Assembly: GCA_964409775.1 (NCBI GenBank)
Contig: CAYPEI010000021.1
Coordinates: 11,477-75,476, forward strand
DNA from: JAHBXL01 sp964409775
GTDB lineage: Bacteria > Planctomycetota > Phycisphaerae > Phycisphaerales > UBA1924
Direction: 5' to 3'
Length of the DNA: 64,000 nt
The translations under genes and the position numbers were made by a program. Numbering within the stretch: the first letter of the stretch is position 1; each line of letters starts with the position of its first letter. The notes beneath the pieces were generated by a model. That model made no database searches. It saw nothing but the letters and a program-made list of their open reading frames with translations, and was not told where the DNA came from. This document shows positions 53,127 to 60,851 of the stretch, piece by piece.

Positions 53127-53375
53127 CTACGCCGGGGCGCGGGGGCGGAGGGCGGCGTCGTCGGCCAGTTCGAGCGCCCGCCGCCGTGCCCGCTCCGACA
53201 ACCCGCCCTCGCGGAGCGCCTGCATCCGCCAGACGATCCGCTTGACGAGGTACTGCTTGTGGTTGGTCCGCGTGGGCTCGCCGAAGACCTCGGCGTAGCG
53301 CTGCTTCAGTTCGCGGACGGTGAGTTGGGCGAGGGCTCGTGCGGCCGCGGCGGGATCATCGGGCGGGTGGATCAT
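53127..53375 (-). CDS. Truncated DUF2924 protein (copy 1)
   Basis: An 82-residue protein with RBS GGAGAG before the ATG at 53375. It carries the N-terminal part of DUF2924 (VRELKQRYAEVFGEPTRTNH, YLVKRIVWRMQAL) and stops after LRPRAPA. Full family members continue with a C-terminal domain ending in a WNGxxFFGL-type motif, which is missing. DUF2924 genes usually accompany serine recombinases in mobile elements, as with the recombinase at 61739-63295. It is clearly related to copy 2 at 53946-54332. Probably a non-functional or minimal remnant. Confidence 0.65.
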   Translation of the reverse strand: MIHPPDDPAAAARALAQLTVRELKQRYAEVFGEPTRTNHKQYLVKRIVWRMQALREGGLSERARRRALELADDAALRPRAPA

Positions 53376-53437
53376 CGGGACTCTCCGGTTCGCAAGGCGT
53401 CAACCAAGCGGACGATCAAGGCGGACCGGTCCCGAGG

Positions 53438-53455
53438 CACCCGGTGTCCTGACCG
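53438..53455. repeat. 18-bp direct repeat, left copy
   Basis: CACCCGGTGTCCTGACCG occurs here and again, same strand, at 59605-59622. The pair brackets the truncated transposase, DUF2924 copy 2, and the sigma-54/helicase unit. A hairpin (TCAGA-ACTCG-TT-CGAGT-GGT-TCTGA) follows at 53464-53488. The rest of the 383-nt gap 53376-53758 shows no gene. Confidence 0.7.
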
Positions 53456-53758
53456 CTCCCCGTTCAGAACTCGTTCGAGTGGTTCTGAGTTCTCGGGTTG
53501 ACGCCGATTCGTGCCCGCGTAGCCGGTCCCCTTTGTGGCGCAGGGTCGCCCTTCCGCTTAGTTGAGGCTTGTTTTCCAGTGTTTTTGTTGAGGCGAGATT
53601 CTCTCGCTCTCGGGTTGACAGTCTGGCCCGCTGCCCGGATTCTCTTGGCCGTCGGGCCAGCGGTGTTCAAATACTCCATCCGCGCCGCCAGCCGTCGCGG
53701 ACCAGGTCCGGGGCCGCCCGCGACGACGGCGGAGCCGCTGCCGGCAGACGATAGGGGG

Positions 53759-54055
53759 ATGCCGAACCTCTTCCGCCGCCTGCTTGACGTGCTGGCTGGG
53801 TCGTCCCAAGCCGACCTGCGCCGCCAGATTCAGTACCTCAAGGCTGAGAACGAGATCCTCCGTGGCAAGATCACCGGCCCCATCCGCGTGACGGCCCAGG
53901 AGCGTTCAAGGTTGGTCCGCCTCGCCAAGCCGCTCGGAACCGCCATCAAGGCCCTGGTGTCGATCGTCCAGCCGGGCACCGTCCTGCGCTGGATTCGGGA
54001 GTCCGATCGGCGTCGCCCCGAGAAACGAGGCGGCCGAAAGCCGGGGCGGCCTTGA
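53759..54055 (+). pseudogene. Truncated integrase-core transposase, N-terminal fragment
   Basis: MPNLFRRLLDVLAGSSQADL, then LKAENEILRGKI and a helix-turn-helix-like region (LVRLAKPLGTAIKALVSIV), matches the N-terminus of a transposase family frequent in planctomycetes, in which the DDE integrase core follows a GRKPGRP linker. Here the frame ends at that linker (98 residues), and the catalytic core is replaced by the DUF2924 copy on the other strand. The junction is near 54055. Confidence 0.65.
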
Positions 54056-54332
54056 GCGGGGCGATCAACGGGCGGCCGCCGTCCGCGGGCGTCGACGCCG
54101 GGGCACGGGTCCGCAGGTCGGCGTCGTCGGCCAACTCCGCGGCCCGCTTCCGCGCCCGTTCCGAAAGGTCGCCCTCGGCGCGGGCCTGGAGCCGCCAGGC
54201 GATCCGCTTGATCAGGTACGGGCGGTTGTTGCACCGCGTGGGCTCGCCGAAGAGCTCGGCGTAGCGGGCCTTGAGCTGCGGCGTCTTGAGCGTTCCGAGC
54301 CGCTTCAGTTCTGCATGGATGTTCAGCGCCAT
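53946..54332 (-). CDS. Truncated DUF2924 protein (copy 2)
   Basis: A 128-residue frame whose first 75 residues are DUF2924 (LKARYAELFGEPTRCNNRPY, LIKRIAWRLQARAEGDLSER) and clearly paralogous to copy 1 (shared GEPTR, LSERAR, LADDA). After LRTRAPAS the sequence is not family-like and reads antisense to the truncated transposase, so the native C-terminus was lost at that junction. It overlaps the small upstream gene at 54323-54601 by 10 nt, implying translational coupling in the original element. Confidence 0.6.
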   Translation of the reverse strand: MALNIHAELKRLGTLKTPQLKARYAELFGEPTRCNNRPYLIKRIAWRLQARAEGDLSERARKRAAELADDADLRTRAPASTPADGGRPLIAPLKAAPAFGRLVSRGDADRTPESSAGRCPAGRSTPGP

Positions 54333-54601
54333 GAAAGTCCTCCTGCCCGCTCGGCCTCGACATGGCCCGCGGCCGTGTCGGAATCGAGCGGGAGCGGACG
54401 ATCAGGGCGATCATCTTCCGCAGGGTCAAGTCGAGAACTCTCGGGTTTTCGATGCTCCGCCGGCGCGATGCTGGCGGCCCGACTGGCGCGGACGCCGACC
54501 CTCATCCGCTCCCGGTGCCAGCGGTGCACGGCGGCGGCGAGCGTGGCGATGACAACCTCCCGCCGCTGGGCGGCGGAGTTCAGAGGGGCCTGCTGGGACA
54601 C
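54323..54601 (-). CDS. Small hypothetical protein upstream of DUF2924
   Basis: A 92-residue protein starting at GTG 54601 with AAGGAG 6 nt upstream. The N-terminal half is a plausible helix (AQRREVVIATLAAAVHRWHR); the second half is polar and low-complexity. Overlap with the DUF2924 start and the good ribosome-binding site are the main evidence that it is real. Similar small proteins may precede DUF2924 in mobile elements, but I cannot name a family. Confidence 0.5.
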   Translation of the reverse strand: MSQQAPLNSAAQRREVVIATLAAAVHRWHRERMRVGVRASRAASIAPAEHRKPESSRLDPAEDDRPDRPLPLDSDTAAGHVEAERAGGLSWR

Positions 54602-54742
54602 GAACGGCTCCTTCGCGGGTCAACAGCAACCCGCCAAAGAGCAACTAACCCGTCGGACGTCGAGATCACGAACCCACACGAACGAATTCCGACATCAATG
54701 GGGACACGAGATGCGAAAGCGGATACTCCAACTCGAGGGACT

Positions 54743-56293
54743 TTACTGCAATACCCCCAACTCGCGTGCCTGTCGAACAAATGTTGGGCGAGGCAACCCA
54801 AGCAACTGTGCAGCCTTGGCCTGAACGCCAACCGCCTCGTCCAATGCTCGCTCGAAGAAGCTTCGCCGCACACTGGCGAGCGTCTGTTCAAGATCGAGTC
54901 CTGGCCCTAAGGGGATTGAAGTCAAGACATCGGTGGTTGGTCCGGCGAGTTCGGAGCGCGCGATCGCGTCCTGCACGTCCGGTACCGTAATCTCATCGGT
55001 GGGCGCTCCCGCAGTCTGCAGAACTGCACGGGTTACCACATGCTCCAACTCTCGGACATTTCCCGGCCAGGAGTGTGCCCGCAACACGCGTTCGACGCCA
55101 GGGGCAAATCGCTTTGGCCAGACGACGCCATCGCTCTCCATCGCCTGACGGTGCTCCCGGTTGAACACGTCGAGGAAGCGCTCAGCGATCGGCATGATGT
55201 CCTCTCGCCTCTCGGCGAGTCCCGGCATGCGGATGGTGAGTCGGCTGAGTCGGTCGAGAAGGTCTTGCCGGAACGCGCCCTTCTGCACTGCGGCGCGGAG
55301 GTCGGTGTTCGTCGCCGCGATTACGCGGGTGTCGACTCTTTCCTCGTTGACTCCGCCGAGGGGCTGGACAAAACCCGATTGGAGCGTACGAAGCAGCAGC
55401 TGCTGGGCCATTGGCGGGAGGTTGCCGACCTCGTCAAGGAAGAGCGTTCCTCCGCTCGCCTGCTTGTACTTGCCGGGGAACGCCTTGTCGGCGCCTGTGA
55501 ATGCCCCTTTCTCCCACCCAAAGAGCTCGCCGGCCGCACGCTCTCCCACCAGCGTCCCGCAATCGACGGCCACGAGTCGCCCCGTTGCGTTCCGAGATGA
55601 CGCTGCGTGGATGGCCTCGGCCAGCGTGCTCTTTCCAGTGCCCGCTGGCCCTGTCAGGAGAATGGGGAACGGGTACCGGGCGGCCTGCTGCGCACGGAGT
55701 TTGATCTCTTTGACCGTCGCGGAGTCTCCAACAAGGTGATCAAACCCCTGGCCGATGAGTCGGGTCTCCCCAGACATGACGCGTTCTAGCAGCCGGGACG
55801 GCTGGACACTCATGAGGTCCGTGATTGAAATGCTGAGGGCCGGGGGGAGGGCGAGCGATTGAACGCCCCGCTCCTTGCTGCTGATGAGGAGCCGAGCCCG
55901 CCCGCCCAGCGCCTTCTTCCGCACGATCCACACCGCGGTCATAACCGGTGTGCCGCTACTGGCATTGATGCAATCGCTTTCGTCCTCACGCTCGCCTTCC
56001 ATCGCGGCGTCGACCTGTCCCCAAACCCAAGCAAAGTCCATGACACGATCATCAGCCCCGGAGATCTCGCGGACATCGATCTGGGAGTTGCAGCCACCGT
56101 CGCGAAGCTGCTCGTGGAGCCAAGACAGAAACTCATTCCGCTCGCTAAGTGGCGTTCGCGGGCCGTCCCCCCAGAACAGCAAAACCCGACGGGGCCGCTC
56201 CCGCTTGGCGATGGCGACCAGAGCGCAACCCTGGTCCGCTTGCTTCCGGGCCCGGAAATCGGTTCCCCCTAGCCATGAGAAAAGCGTGTTCAT
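54743..56293 (-). CDS. RtcR-like sigma-54-dependent activator with CARF-like sensor domain
   Basis: A 516-residue bacterial enhancer-binding protein. Residues 36-160 form an alpha/beta domain with RRVLLFWGDGPRTPLSERNE and INASSGTPVMTAVW (109-122), which aligns with HITTGTHVAQI in the CARF-like sensor of RtcR. The AAA+ domain has Walker A GPAGTGKS (215-222), the sigma-54 loop GAFTGA (263-268) and Walker B LFLDE (284-288). A Fis-type helix-turn-helix closes it (AKAAQLLGLPRPTFVRQARE). CARF domains bind cyclic oligonucleotides or RNA ends, so the signal is probably a nucleotide or RNA product. It is divergent from the operon at 56453-59500, whose sigma-54 promoter it likely activates. Confidence 0.87.
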   Translation of the reverse strand: MNTLFSWLGGTDFRARKQADQGCALVAIAKRERPRRVLLFWGDGPRTPLSERNEFLSWLHEQLRDGGCNSQIDVREISGADDRVMDFAWVWGQVDAAMEGEREDESDCINASSGTPVMTAVWIVRKKALGGRARLLISSKERGVQSLALPPALSISITDLMSVQPSRLLERVMSGETRLIGQGFDHLVGDSATVKEIKLRAQQAARYPFPILLTGPAGTGKSTLAEAIHAASSRNATGRLVAVDCGTLVGERAAGELFGWEKGAFTGADKAFPGKYKQASGGTLFLDEVGNLPPMAQQLLLRTLQSGFVQPLGGVNEERVDTRVIAATNTDLRAAVQKGAFRQDLLDRLSRLTIRMPGLAERREDIMPIAERFLDVFNREHRQAMESDGVVWPKRFAPGVERVLRAHSWPGNVRELEHVVTRAVLQTAGAPTDEITVPDVQDAIARSELAGPTTDVLTSIPLGPGLDLEQTLASVRRSFFERALDEAVGVQAKAAQLLGLPRPTFVRQARELGVLQ

Positions 56294-56323
56294 TCGTCGC
56301 CTCGTTTGGCACCGCCGTGCTCG

Positions 56324-56369
56324 TACGGTCGTCCGATCATAGACACATACGGTCCGTAAATGGACACAT
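56324..56369 (+). promoter_or_regulatory. Candidate activator-binding repeats upstream of the sigma-54 promoter
   Basis: GACACAT occurs at 56342-56348 and 56363-56369, exactly 21 bp (two helical turns) apart. TACGGTC occurs at 56324-56330 and 56348-56354, and the second copy is part of the palindrome TACGGTCCGTA (56348-56358). They lie 38-83 bp upstream of the -24 element and just before the activator gene, where upstream activating sequences are expected. Confidence 0.55.
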
Positions 56370-56406
56370 CAGCCGTGTTTTGACGTGGATTTGGCGGTTC
56401 TCGGTC

Positions 56407-56422
56407 TGGCACTGCGGTTGTT
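56407..56422 (+). promoter_or_regulatory. Sigma-54 (-24/-12) promoter
   Basis: TGGCACTGCGGTTGTT matches the consensus TGGCACG-N4-TTGCA, with GG and the -12 dinucleotide (GT instead of GC) separated by 10 bp. Transcription would begin near 56434, 19 nt before the ATG at 56453, which has the RBS AGGAGA. Confidence 0.72.
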
Positions 56423-56452
56423 TATGGACCAGACAACACCAGGAGACCGTCG

Positions 56453-56788
56453 ATGGCACAGGAAAGGAACGCGAGAACTCACACCAAACGCCAACCGACC
56501 TTTCAGGAGCAAATCGCAGCCATGCGTCTGGCCAACGCCGCCAGGGCATTCATGCGGGGAAAGCTCGCCTCGGAGCTGCGGCACTGTGCAGCGGCATCAT
56601 CCCACCGACGTTCGGCTCGGGCCCTCGGCCGCCTCAAGCAGGAGGCGGTTCGTGCCGCCATCGCGATCGCTCCGGACGTGGTTCGCGTCGGCCTTGACGA
56701 CGAGATCCACGTGGGCTTGCTCAGCGTCGCGTTCCCCGGCGAAGGACGGCTGCACCTGCCGCCGACCGCGCTAGATCCTGCCTCGTAA
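56453..56788 (+). CDS. Small hypothetical protein, first gene of sigma-54 operon
   Basis: A 111-residue protein with ATG 56453 and AGGAGA about 8 nt upstream. The N-terminal half is basic and helical (QIAAMRLANAARAFMRGKLA); the C-terminal half is short strands ending VGLLSVAFPGEGRLHLPPTA. No catalytic motif, membrane segment or classic HTH is visible. It is followed after 46 nt by the helicase gene and is presumably its partner. Function unknown; nucleic-acid binding by the basic half is a guess. Confidence 0.7.
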   Translation: MAQERNARTHTKRQPTFQEQIAAMRLANAARAFMRGKLASELRHCAAASSHRRSARALGRLKQEAVRAAIAIAPDVVRVGLDDEIHVGLLSVAFPGEGRLHLPPTALDPAS

Positions 56789-56834
56789 CCAATCCTCACG
56801 ATCAAAGTCAGCGTCTCTTTCGCGAAAACCCACA

Positions 56835-58847
56835 ATGACCAGCATCCCCAATTCCAACTCGACCATCCCGGTATCGTGGCTCGCACTGACGAACACTGCT
56901 GGCCTCGATGAACAACCGGCTCCCTCGATTGCGATGGTGCACTCCGACAGAGGCACCGCCGCGACGAAGCTGCGGGAAGCCGGGCTCACCATCGACGACG
57001 TCCTTGCGGACCTCCGTCAGGGAGTCGTGCTTCGTCCCCGCGCTGACAACGTCTACGCGCTGTGCTCCTCCTCCCACCGACTGCTCCTGAAGCAGGATGA
57101 CACTCGCCGTCCCGGGTACCCGACGCTCTTCATCATGGCGATCGATCCTCGCGGACCGAATGACCCTACTCCCAACTGGCGTCCCAGTGATGTGCGGATC
57201 TCTCGCCCGTGGGCGGCCGCGATGTGCGACGCAAGGGCGCTCCTGGCTTTTCAGGACAGCGCACGGAATCTCGAATCAACGCCGTTCGCGCCGCCCGAGC
57301 TTCCCGCTTGGCTTAGCGACCGTGCGGCCCTCGCCGCGACGCTCGAGCGGAAGTACGGCCCACTACGTGTGCTTCTTGAAACGCTCCGCGAGCGTGAGAA
57401 GCTCGGGCAGTCCGATTCGGTGTCCGGCACGCTGGTGGAGGTCGGCGGCGCGGAGGACGAGGCACAAGAACAGTCTTCCTCGCTCGTCGTCATCGATGTG
57501 ACTCAAGACGCCGACCCGGATGACCTCGACGAACTCGTCCGGGGAGGCAAGGTCGAGATGTCCGCCTTCGATGCTGAAGGCACTCCTGTTCCCGGCCGTG
57601 TCCAAGGCGAGATCCATCAAGCCACCCGCTCTCGGTTGTGGGTTCGGTGCCGCGGCACTGGAGGCCTGGCAACCGACCAGCAGGTACGTGTGCGAAGCAC
57701 CATCGACTTCGACAAGAAGCACCACCTCTACGCGCTCAATCGCTTCCTTGCCGGCGAGGTTGCGGGGAGTTGGTCCTCGCTAGCAGCCTTGCTGCTGGAT
57801 CCGACGCGTTTGGGCTTGACGCACGCGACAAGAGCCGACGAACTGCAAGTCGATCCAACGTTGGATGATGACCAACGTGCTGCGGTCATCGGGGCCGTAA
57901 ACGCTCCGCACGCGTTTCTCATCCAGGGCCCGCCGGGAACGGGCAAGACCACCGTGATCGCGGAGATCATCCGTCACTGCACGGCCCGTGGCGAACGTGT
58001 CCTACTGGTTGCCCAACAGCACTCCGCGGTGGACAACGTCCTCGACCGATTGGAGAAGATCGACGCCGACGGAGTGCTGTCTCTCAGGCTCGCCTCCGAC
58101 AAGTCCCGTGACCCGCGGTTCGTTCGGGCGCTAACGCGGCAGCGTCGCTCGGTCGCCCAGATCGCCGACCTAGTCAACCGTCCGGTGTACGAGGGTCGCT
58201 ACTCGACCCCCGAGTCAAACGACGTCGAGCCGTTGCTTGCCGCCCCCTTCACCACACCGGTCACGTTCATCGACACCGCGTCGCTAGGCGCGTCCGCATT
58301 CGAGACCCAAAGAGGCACGGGATTCGTGAATGAGTGCGAACAGGAGATTGTGTGCGAAGTACTCCGCACCTTTGCCGATGCTCTGCGGCAACGCGGCGCG
58401 CGTGCATCGGTCAGCGTGCTCTCGACCTACAAGGCCCAGGCGGAGGCCGTGCTGCAGCGCCTCGAACGGCAAGGCTTCCTGCACCGGACCAAGAAACTCC
58501 CGGCTTCGGCTTCCCTCACCTTCGAGACCTTTGGGGCCATCGATCAGGTGCAGGGGCGGGAGAGCGACCTTGTCGTTCTTTCCTTCTGTCGGGCACGCCC
58601 CGGCAGCCCTTCACCCCAGTACGGCCTGTGGCTTCAAGACCTTCGACGTCTGAATGTCGCCGTGACCCGGGCCCGCCGGGCTCTTGTACTCGTCGGTCAC
58701 CGCCCAACACTCAGCCAACTCGGCACGGTCGGCTCGCCCGCCCGTCGCTTCTACGACCATCTGTTCAGCCTCGTAAGTCGTGATGCTGCCGGCTACTCGC
58801 TGATCCGCGGGTTCCGGGCGGGGCGTTCTTCAAGGAATGATAAATGA
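56835..58847 (+). CDS. UPF1-like SF1 helicase-related protein lacking motifs II and III
   Basis: A 670-residue protein. Residues 1-340 are an unrecognised N-terminal region, with an OB-like stretch possible around 250-300. The helicase part has motif I QGPPGTGKTTVIAEI (364-378), Ia LLVAQQHSAVDNVL (390-403), motif IV-like LTRQRRSVAQIADLVNRPVY (433-452), V AIDQVQGRESDLVVLS (568-583) and VI LNVAVTRARRALVLVG (606-621), typical of UPF1/Dna2 helicases. The stretch between Ia and IV that should carry Walker B (DEAxQ) and motif III (GDxxQL) is absent; sequence passes directly from LRLASDKSRDPRFVR to ALTRQRRS around 58120-58140. Hydrolysis may be impaired. It overlaps the next gene by 4 nt (ATGA). Confidence 0.82.
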   Translation: MTSIPNSNSTIPVSWLALTNTAGLDEQPAPSIAMVHSDRGTAATKLREAGLTIDDVLADLRQGVVLRPRADNVYALCSSSHRLLLKQDDTRRPGYPTLFIMAIDPRGPNDPTPNWRPSDVRISRPWAAAMCDARALLAFQDSARNLESTPFAPPELPAWLSDRAALAATLERKYGPLRVLLETLREREKLGQSDSVSGTLVEVGGAEDEAQEQSSSLVVIDVTQDADPDDLDELVRGGKVEMSAFDAEGTPVPGRVQGEIHQATRSRLWVRCRGTGGLATDQQVRVRSTIDFDKKHHLYALNRFLAGEVAGSWSSLAALLLDPTRLGLTHATRADELQVDPTLDDDQRAAVIGAVNAPHAFLIQGPPGTGKTTVIAEIIRHCTARGERVLLVAQQHSAVDNVLDRLEKIDADGVLSLRLASDKSRDPRFVRALTRQRRSVAQIADLVNRPVYEGRYSTPESNDVEPLLAAPFTTPVTFIDTASLGASAFETQRGTGFVNECEQEIVCEVLRTFADALRQRGARASVSVLSTYKAQAEAVLQRLERQGFLHRTKKLPASASLTFETFGAIDQVQGRESDLVVLSFCRARPGSPSPQYGLWLQDLRRLNVAVTRARRALVLVGHRPTLSQLGTVGSPARRFYDHLFSLVSRDAAGYSLIRGFRAGRSSRNDK

Positions 58848-59500
58848 GCACTGAGCACACACCGCCAATTGTCTCTCTGATCGACGGCGATGGGCCTGGC
58901 CCGCGGGACGCTCTCGTCGTGGAGGAGGTATTGCTACCGATGCTCCTTATCCCGGCAGTGCCTGTCGTGCTTCGGGATGTGCGCGAACCCATCTCCATAC
59001 TCCAGCGTTTCCTGCTGCAGGCTGCTGTCGACGTCGGTGTACTCGAGGCCGCCGCGCTGTGTGGCTACTTCGATGAAGCGTTCAATGACTTCGCGAGTGC
59101 GCCGTTCGTCGATAGCCCCACCCATGAGGACGTGAACCGATATCTCCGTGCCAGATTCCGTCGGCCGTGGGAGGAGGGGCGAGGCTTGCAGGTTCGCAGT
59201 TCCACAGAGTTGTGGGAGCTGTTCCGAAATGCAGCCGCCTGCGGGGATCCTGTGCTTTTCGAGGACTCGGGAACCGATCTCCGCCTTCACGCGGGTACCG
59301 ACTTGTTCTTGATGACCTTCGCGGATGGAACTCTTTCGCGGGCGACTGGAAAGCGCGCCGCACGACGGGAACAACGCTCGGGACTGACTCTTGACCAATG
59401 GCTGACGGAGCGCGTCGATCCCGAGACGCCGCGAGGAGTCTTCAGCGGGTCAGTCCGACTCATTGAGGCGGTTGAACAGCAGGCGAAGCGTCCCCGGTAA
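58844..59500 (+). CDS. Hypothetical protein, third gene of sigma-54 operon
   Basis: A 218-residue acidic soluble protein whose ATG overlaps the helicase stop, so its synthesis is coupled to that of the helicase. It starts HTPPIVSLIDGDGPGPRDAL with helices such as LQRFLLQAAVDVGVLEAAAL and later strands (FEDSGTDLRLHAGTDLFLMT). No metal site, nuclease signature or membrane helix is evident. Because it is always co-made with the helicase here, a partner or effector role is plausible. Family not recognised. Confidence 0.75.
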   Translation: MSTEHTPPIVSLIDGDGPGPRDALVVEEVLLPMLLIPAVPVVLRDVREPISILQRFLLQAAVDVGVLEAAALCGYFDEAFNDFASAPFVDSPTHEDVNRYLRARFRRPWEEGRGLQVRSSTELWELFRNAAACGDPVLFEDSGTDLRLHAGTDLFLMTFADGTLSRATGKRAARREQRSGLTLDQWLTERVDPETPRGVFSGSVRLIEAVEQQAKRPR

Positions 59501-59604
59501 TCTCATCGGGGACCCAAACCAAGCTGGACGATCCTGTTAACCGCTGCCGCGGTCAACCCGAGACTCCGAGAGTTCGAGAGGATTTCGACGCGCCCATGGC
59601 GAGA

Positions 59605-59622
59605 CACCCGGTGTCCTGACCG
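59605..59622. repeat. 18-bp direct repeat, right copy
   Basis: Identical to 53438-53455 and in the same orientation, 6.17 kb away. The core ACACCCGGTGT here is nearly palindromic. It lies 105 nt after the last gene of the sigma-54 operon. Confidence 0.7.
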
Positions 59623-59751
59623 GTTGGCTCTGAATCGGTCTCGAACCGAGAGCGCGGCGGGCCAAGCCCCGCAATCGCCAAACCGCCCGGATTCTGCGGG
59701 CTTTCTGGCCAACCTGCCGCGAAGGACGAAACGGGCCGCCTGTAAACCAAA

Positions 59752-59775
59752 CGACCCCGCCGTGAGGCGGGGTCG
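59752..59775. terminator. Strong hairpin between the helicase operon and the ParB genes
   Basis: CGACCCCGCC (59752-59761), loop GTGA, GGCGGGGTCG (59766-59775): a perfect 10-bp stem with a stable GNRA-type loop. It lies between two convergent transcription units and may end both; no T run follows. Confidence 0.6.
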
Positions 59776-59950
59776 GAAGGAAGCTCCCCGATCGTAACGG
59801 GTTCAAACCATTCTCTCGGCTCCGAAGATGGCATTCTGGCTCGATTGATTTGGTTAACAGGTCCGGTGCCGCCAGAAACACGGCCGGATGACGGGTTACC
59901 GGCGTCCGTAGTTTAAGCTGGCATAAAACCCTTTTCGAGCGCCATTCGGA

Positions 59951-60850
59951 TCACATGGTTGCCTTCAGTTCCGGTGCCTCCGCGAGCTTCTGGAACTCGC
60001 TCAAAATATCCGGATGACGCTGCGACAGGTACTTCACCACGGTCGCGTTGTCCAGAAGCCTGCGAAGGTACGCGACGGCGAGCACGAGGTGGAGCGTGTT
60101 CTCCCCGTGAGAATCCTTGATTGTCAGGAACTCTTTGCTCAACAGCTCCATCTCCCGCTCCATGCGGGTGATGTCCTCGGGGCGGACACCGGAGAGAACC
60201 TTCTCCTTGTCGGTGTCCACTAAGTCCTTCTCGGGGGTGGCGGCGATCAGGCACATCGCGTAATCGGTGGCGAAGTTGTTGGCGGCGACCATGAGCTCGG
60301 CCATCTCGATCTGGCGCATGGGCGCCGCCCGCTTGATCTCGCGCAGCGCTTTGGCAGTGACCGGTCGGTCCCGAAGCAGGACAACAGCCTCGGGGCAGAT
60401 GCCGACGAGCAGGTCGCGTTTGAGCCTGATCGCGCGGGCGTCAACGCTGAGCGTGGCGGCGATGCGCTCCTCGGTCACTCCGTTCTCCAGCGCCCTCAGG
60501 ATCATGTAATGCTCCTGGATCGGCGCCATCCGGTTCACCTTGTGGTTGTAGGTGAAGGCCTCGTCGTCGGTGGCGACCAGGCAGAAGACCTCCGTACGGC
60601 CGAGCTCCTTGAGCACGTCGAGCCGGTAATGCCCGTCCAGGAGCGTGTAGAGCCGCTGAGCCTTTCCGCTCTTCTCCTGCGGGTAGACGATGAGCGGTTC
60701 GATCGGGCCGATCTCGCGGATGGACGCGAACAGCCGCAGGTACTGCTGGCCCTTGCGCGTCTCCGGGCGCACGGTGCGGATCGGCAGGATCTGTCCGATG
60801 GGCACCATCATCCCCTTGGGGTCGAAGGCCATCTTCACGGGCTCGGGCAC
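59951..60850 (-). CDS. ParB/RepB-like partition or regulatory protein
   Basis: A 299-residue ParB-superfamily protein. GTG at 60850 begins 1 nt after the stop of the upstream ParB-like gene. The ParB N-terminal fold is visible in LFASIREIGPIEPLIVYPQE and LLDGHYRLDVLKELGRTEVF (GHYR replacing the usual GERR), followed by a helical HTH segment (VTEERIAATLSVDARAIRLK). The C-terminal half resembles the RepB plasmid-partition domain. No ParA is present, so a role in element regulation or in assisting the recombinase is as likely as partition. Confidence 0.8.
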   Translation of the reverse strand: MPEPVKMAFDPKGMMVPIGQILPIRTVRPETRKGQQYLRLFASIREIGPIEPLIVYPQEKSGKAQRLYTLLDGHYRLDVLKELGRTEVFCLVATDDEAFTYNHKVNRMAPIQEHYMILRALENGVTEERIAATLSVDARAIRLKRDLLVGICPEAVVLLRDRPVTAKALREIKRAAPMRQIEMAELMVAANNFATDYAMCLIAATPEKDLVDTDKEKVLSGVRPEDITRMEREMELLSKEFLTIKDSHGENTLHLVLAVAYLRRLLDNATVVKYLSQRHPDILSEFQKLAEAPELKATM

Positions 60851-60851
60851 T

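Larger units (their letters stand above)
59501..59950. other. Intergenic region with inverted GTTAAC-containing repeats
   Basis: No gene is supported in this 450-nt stretch. It contains CCTGTTAACC (59533-59542) and its inverse GGTTAACAGG (59852-59861), the right copy of the 18-bp repeat (59605-59622) and a hairpin at 59752-59775. The arrangement looks like an old element boundary. Confidence 0.5.

Noticed and set aside
59790..59815. GGGTTCAAACC resembling a tRNA T-loop
   Set aside because: The flanking bases do not form a 5-bp T stem and no acceptor or anticodon arm can be drawn.
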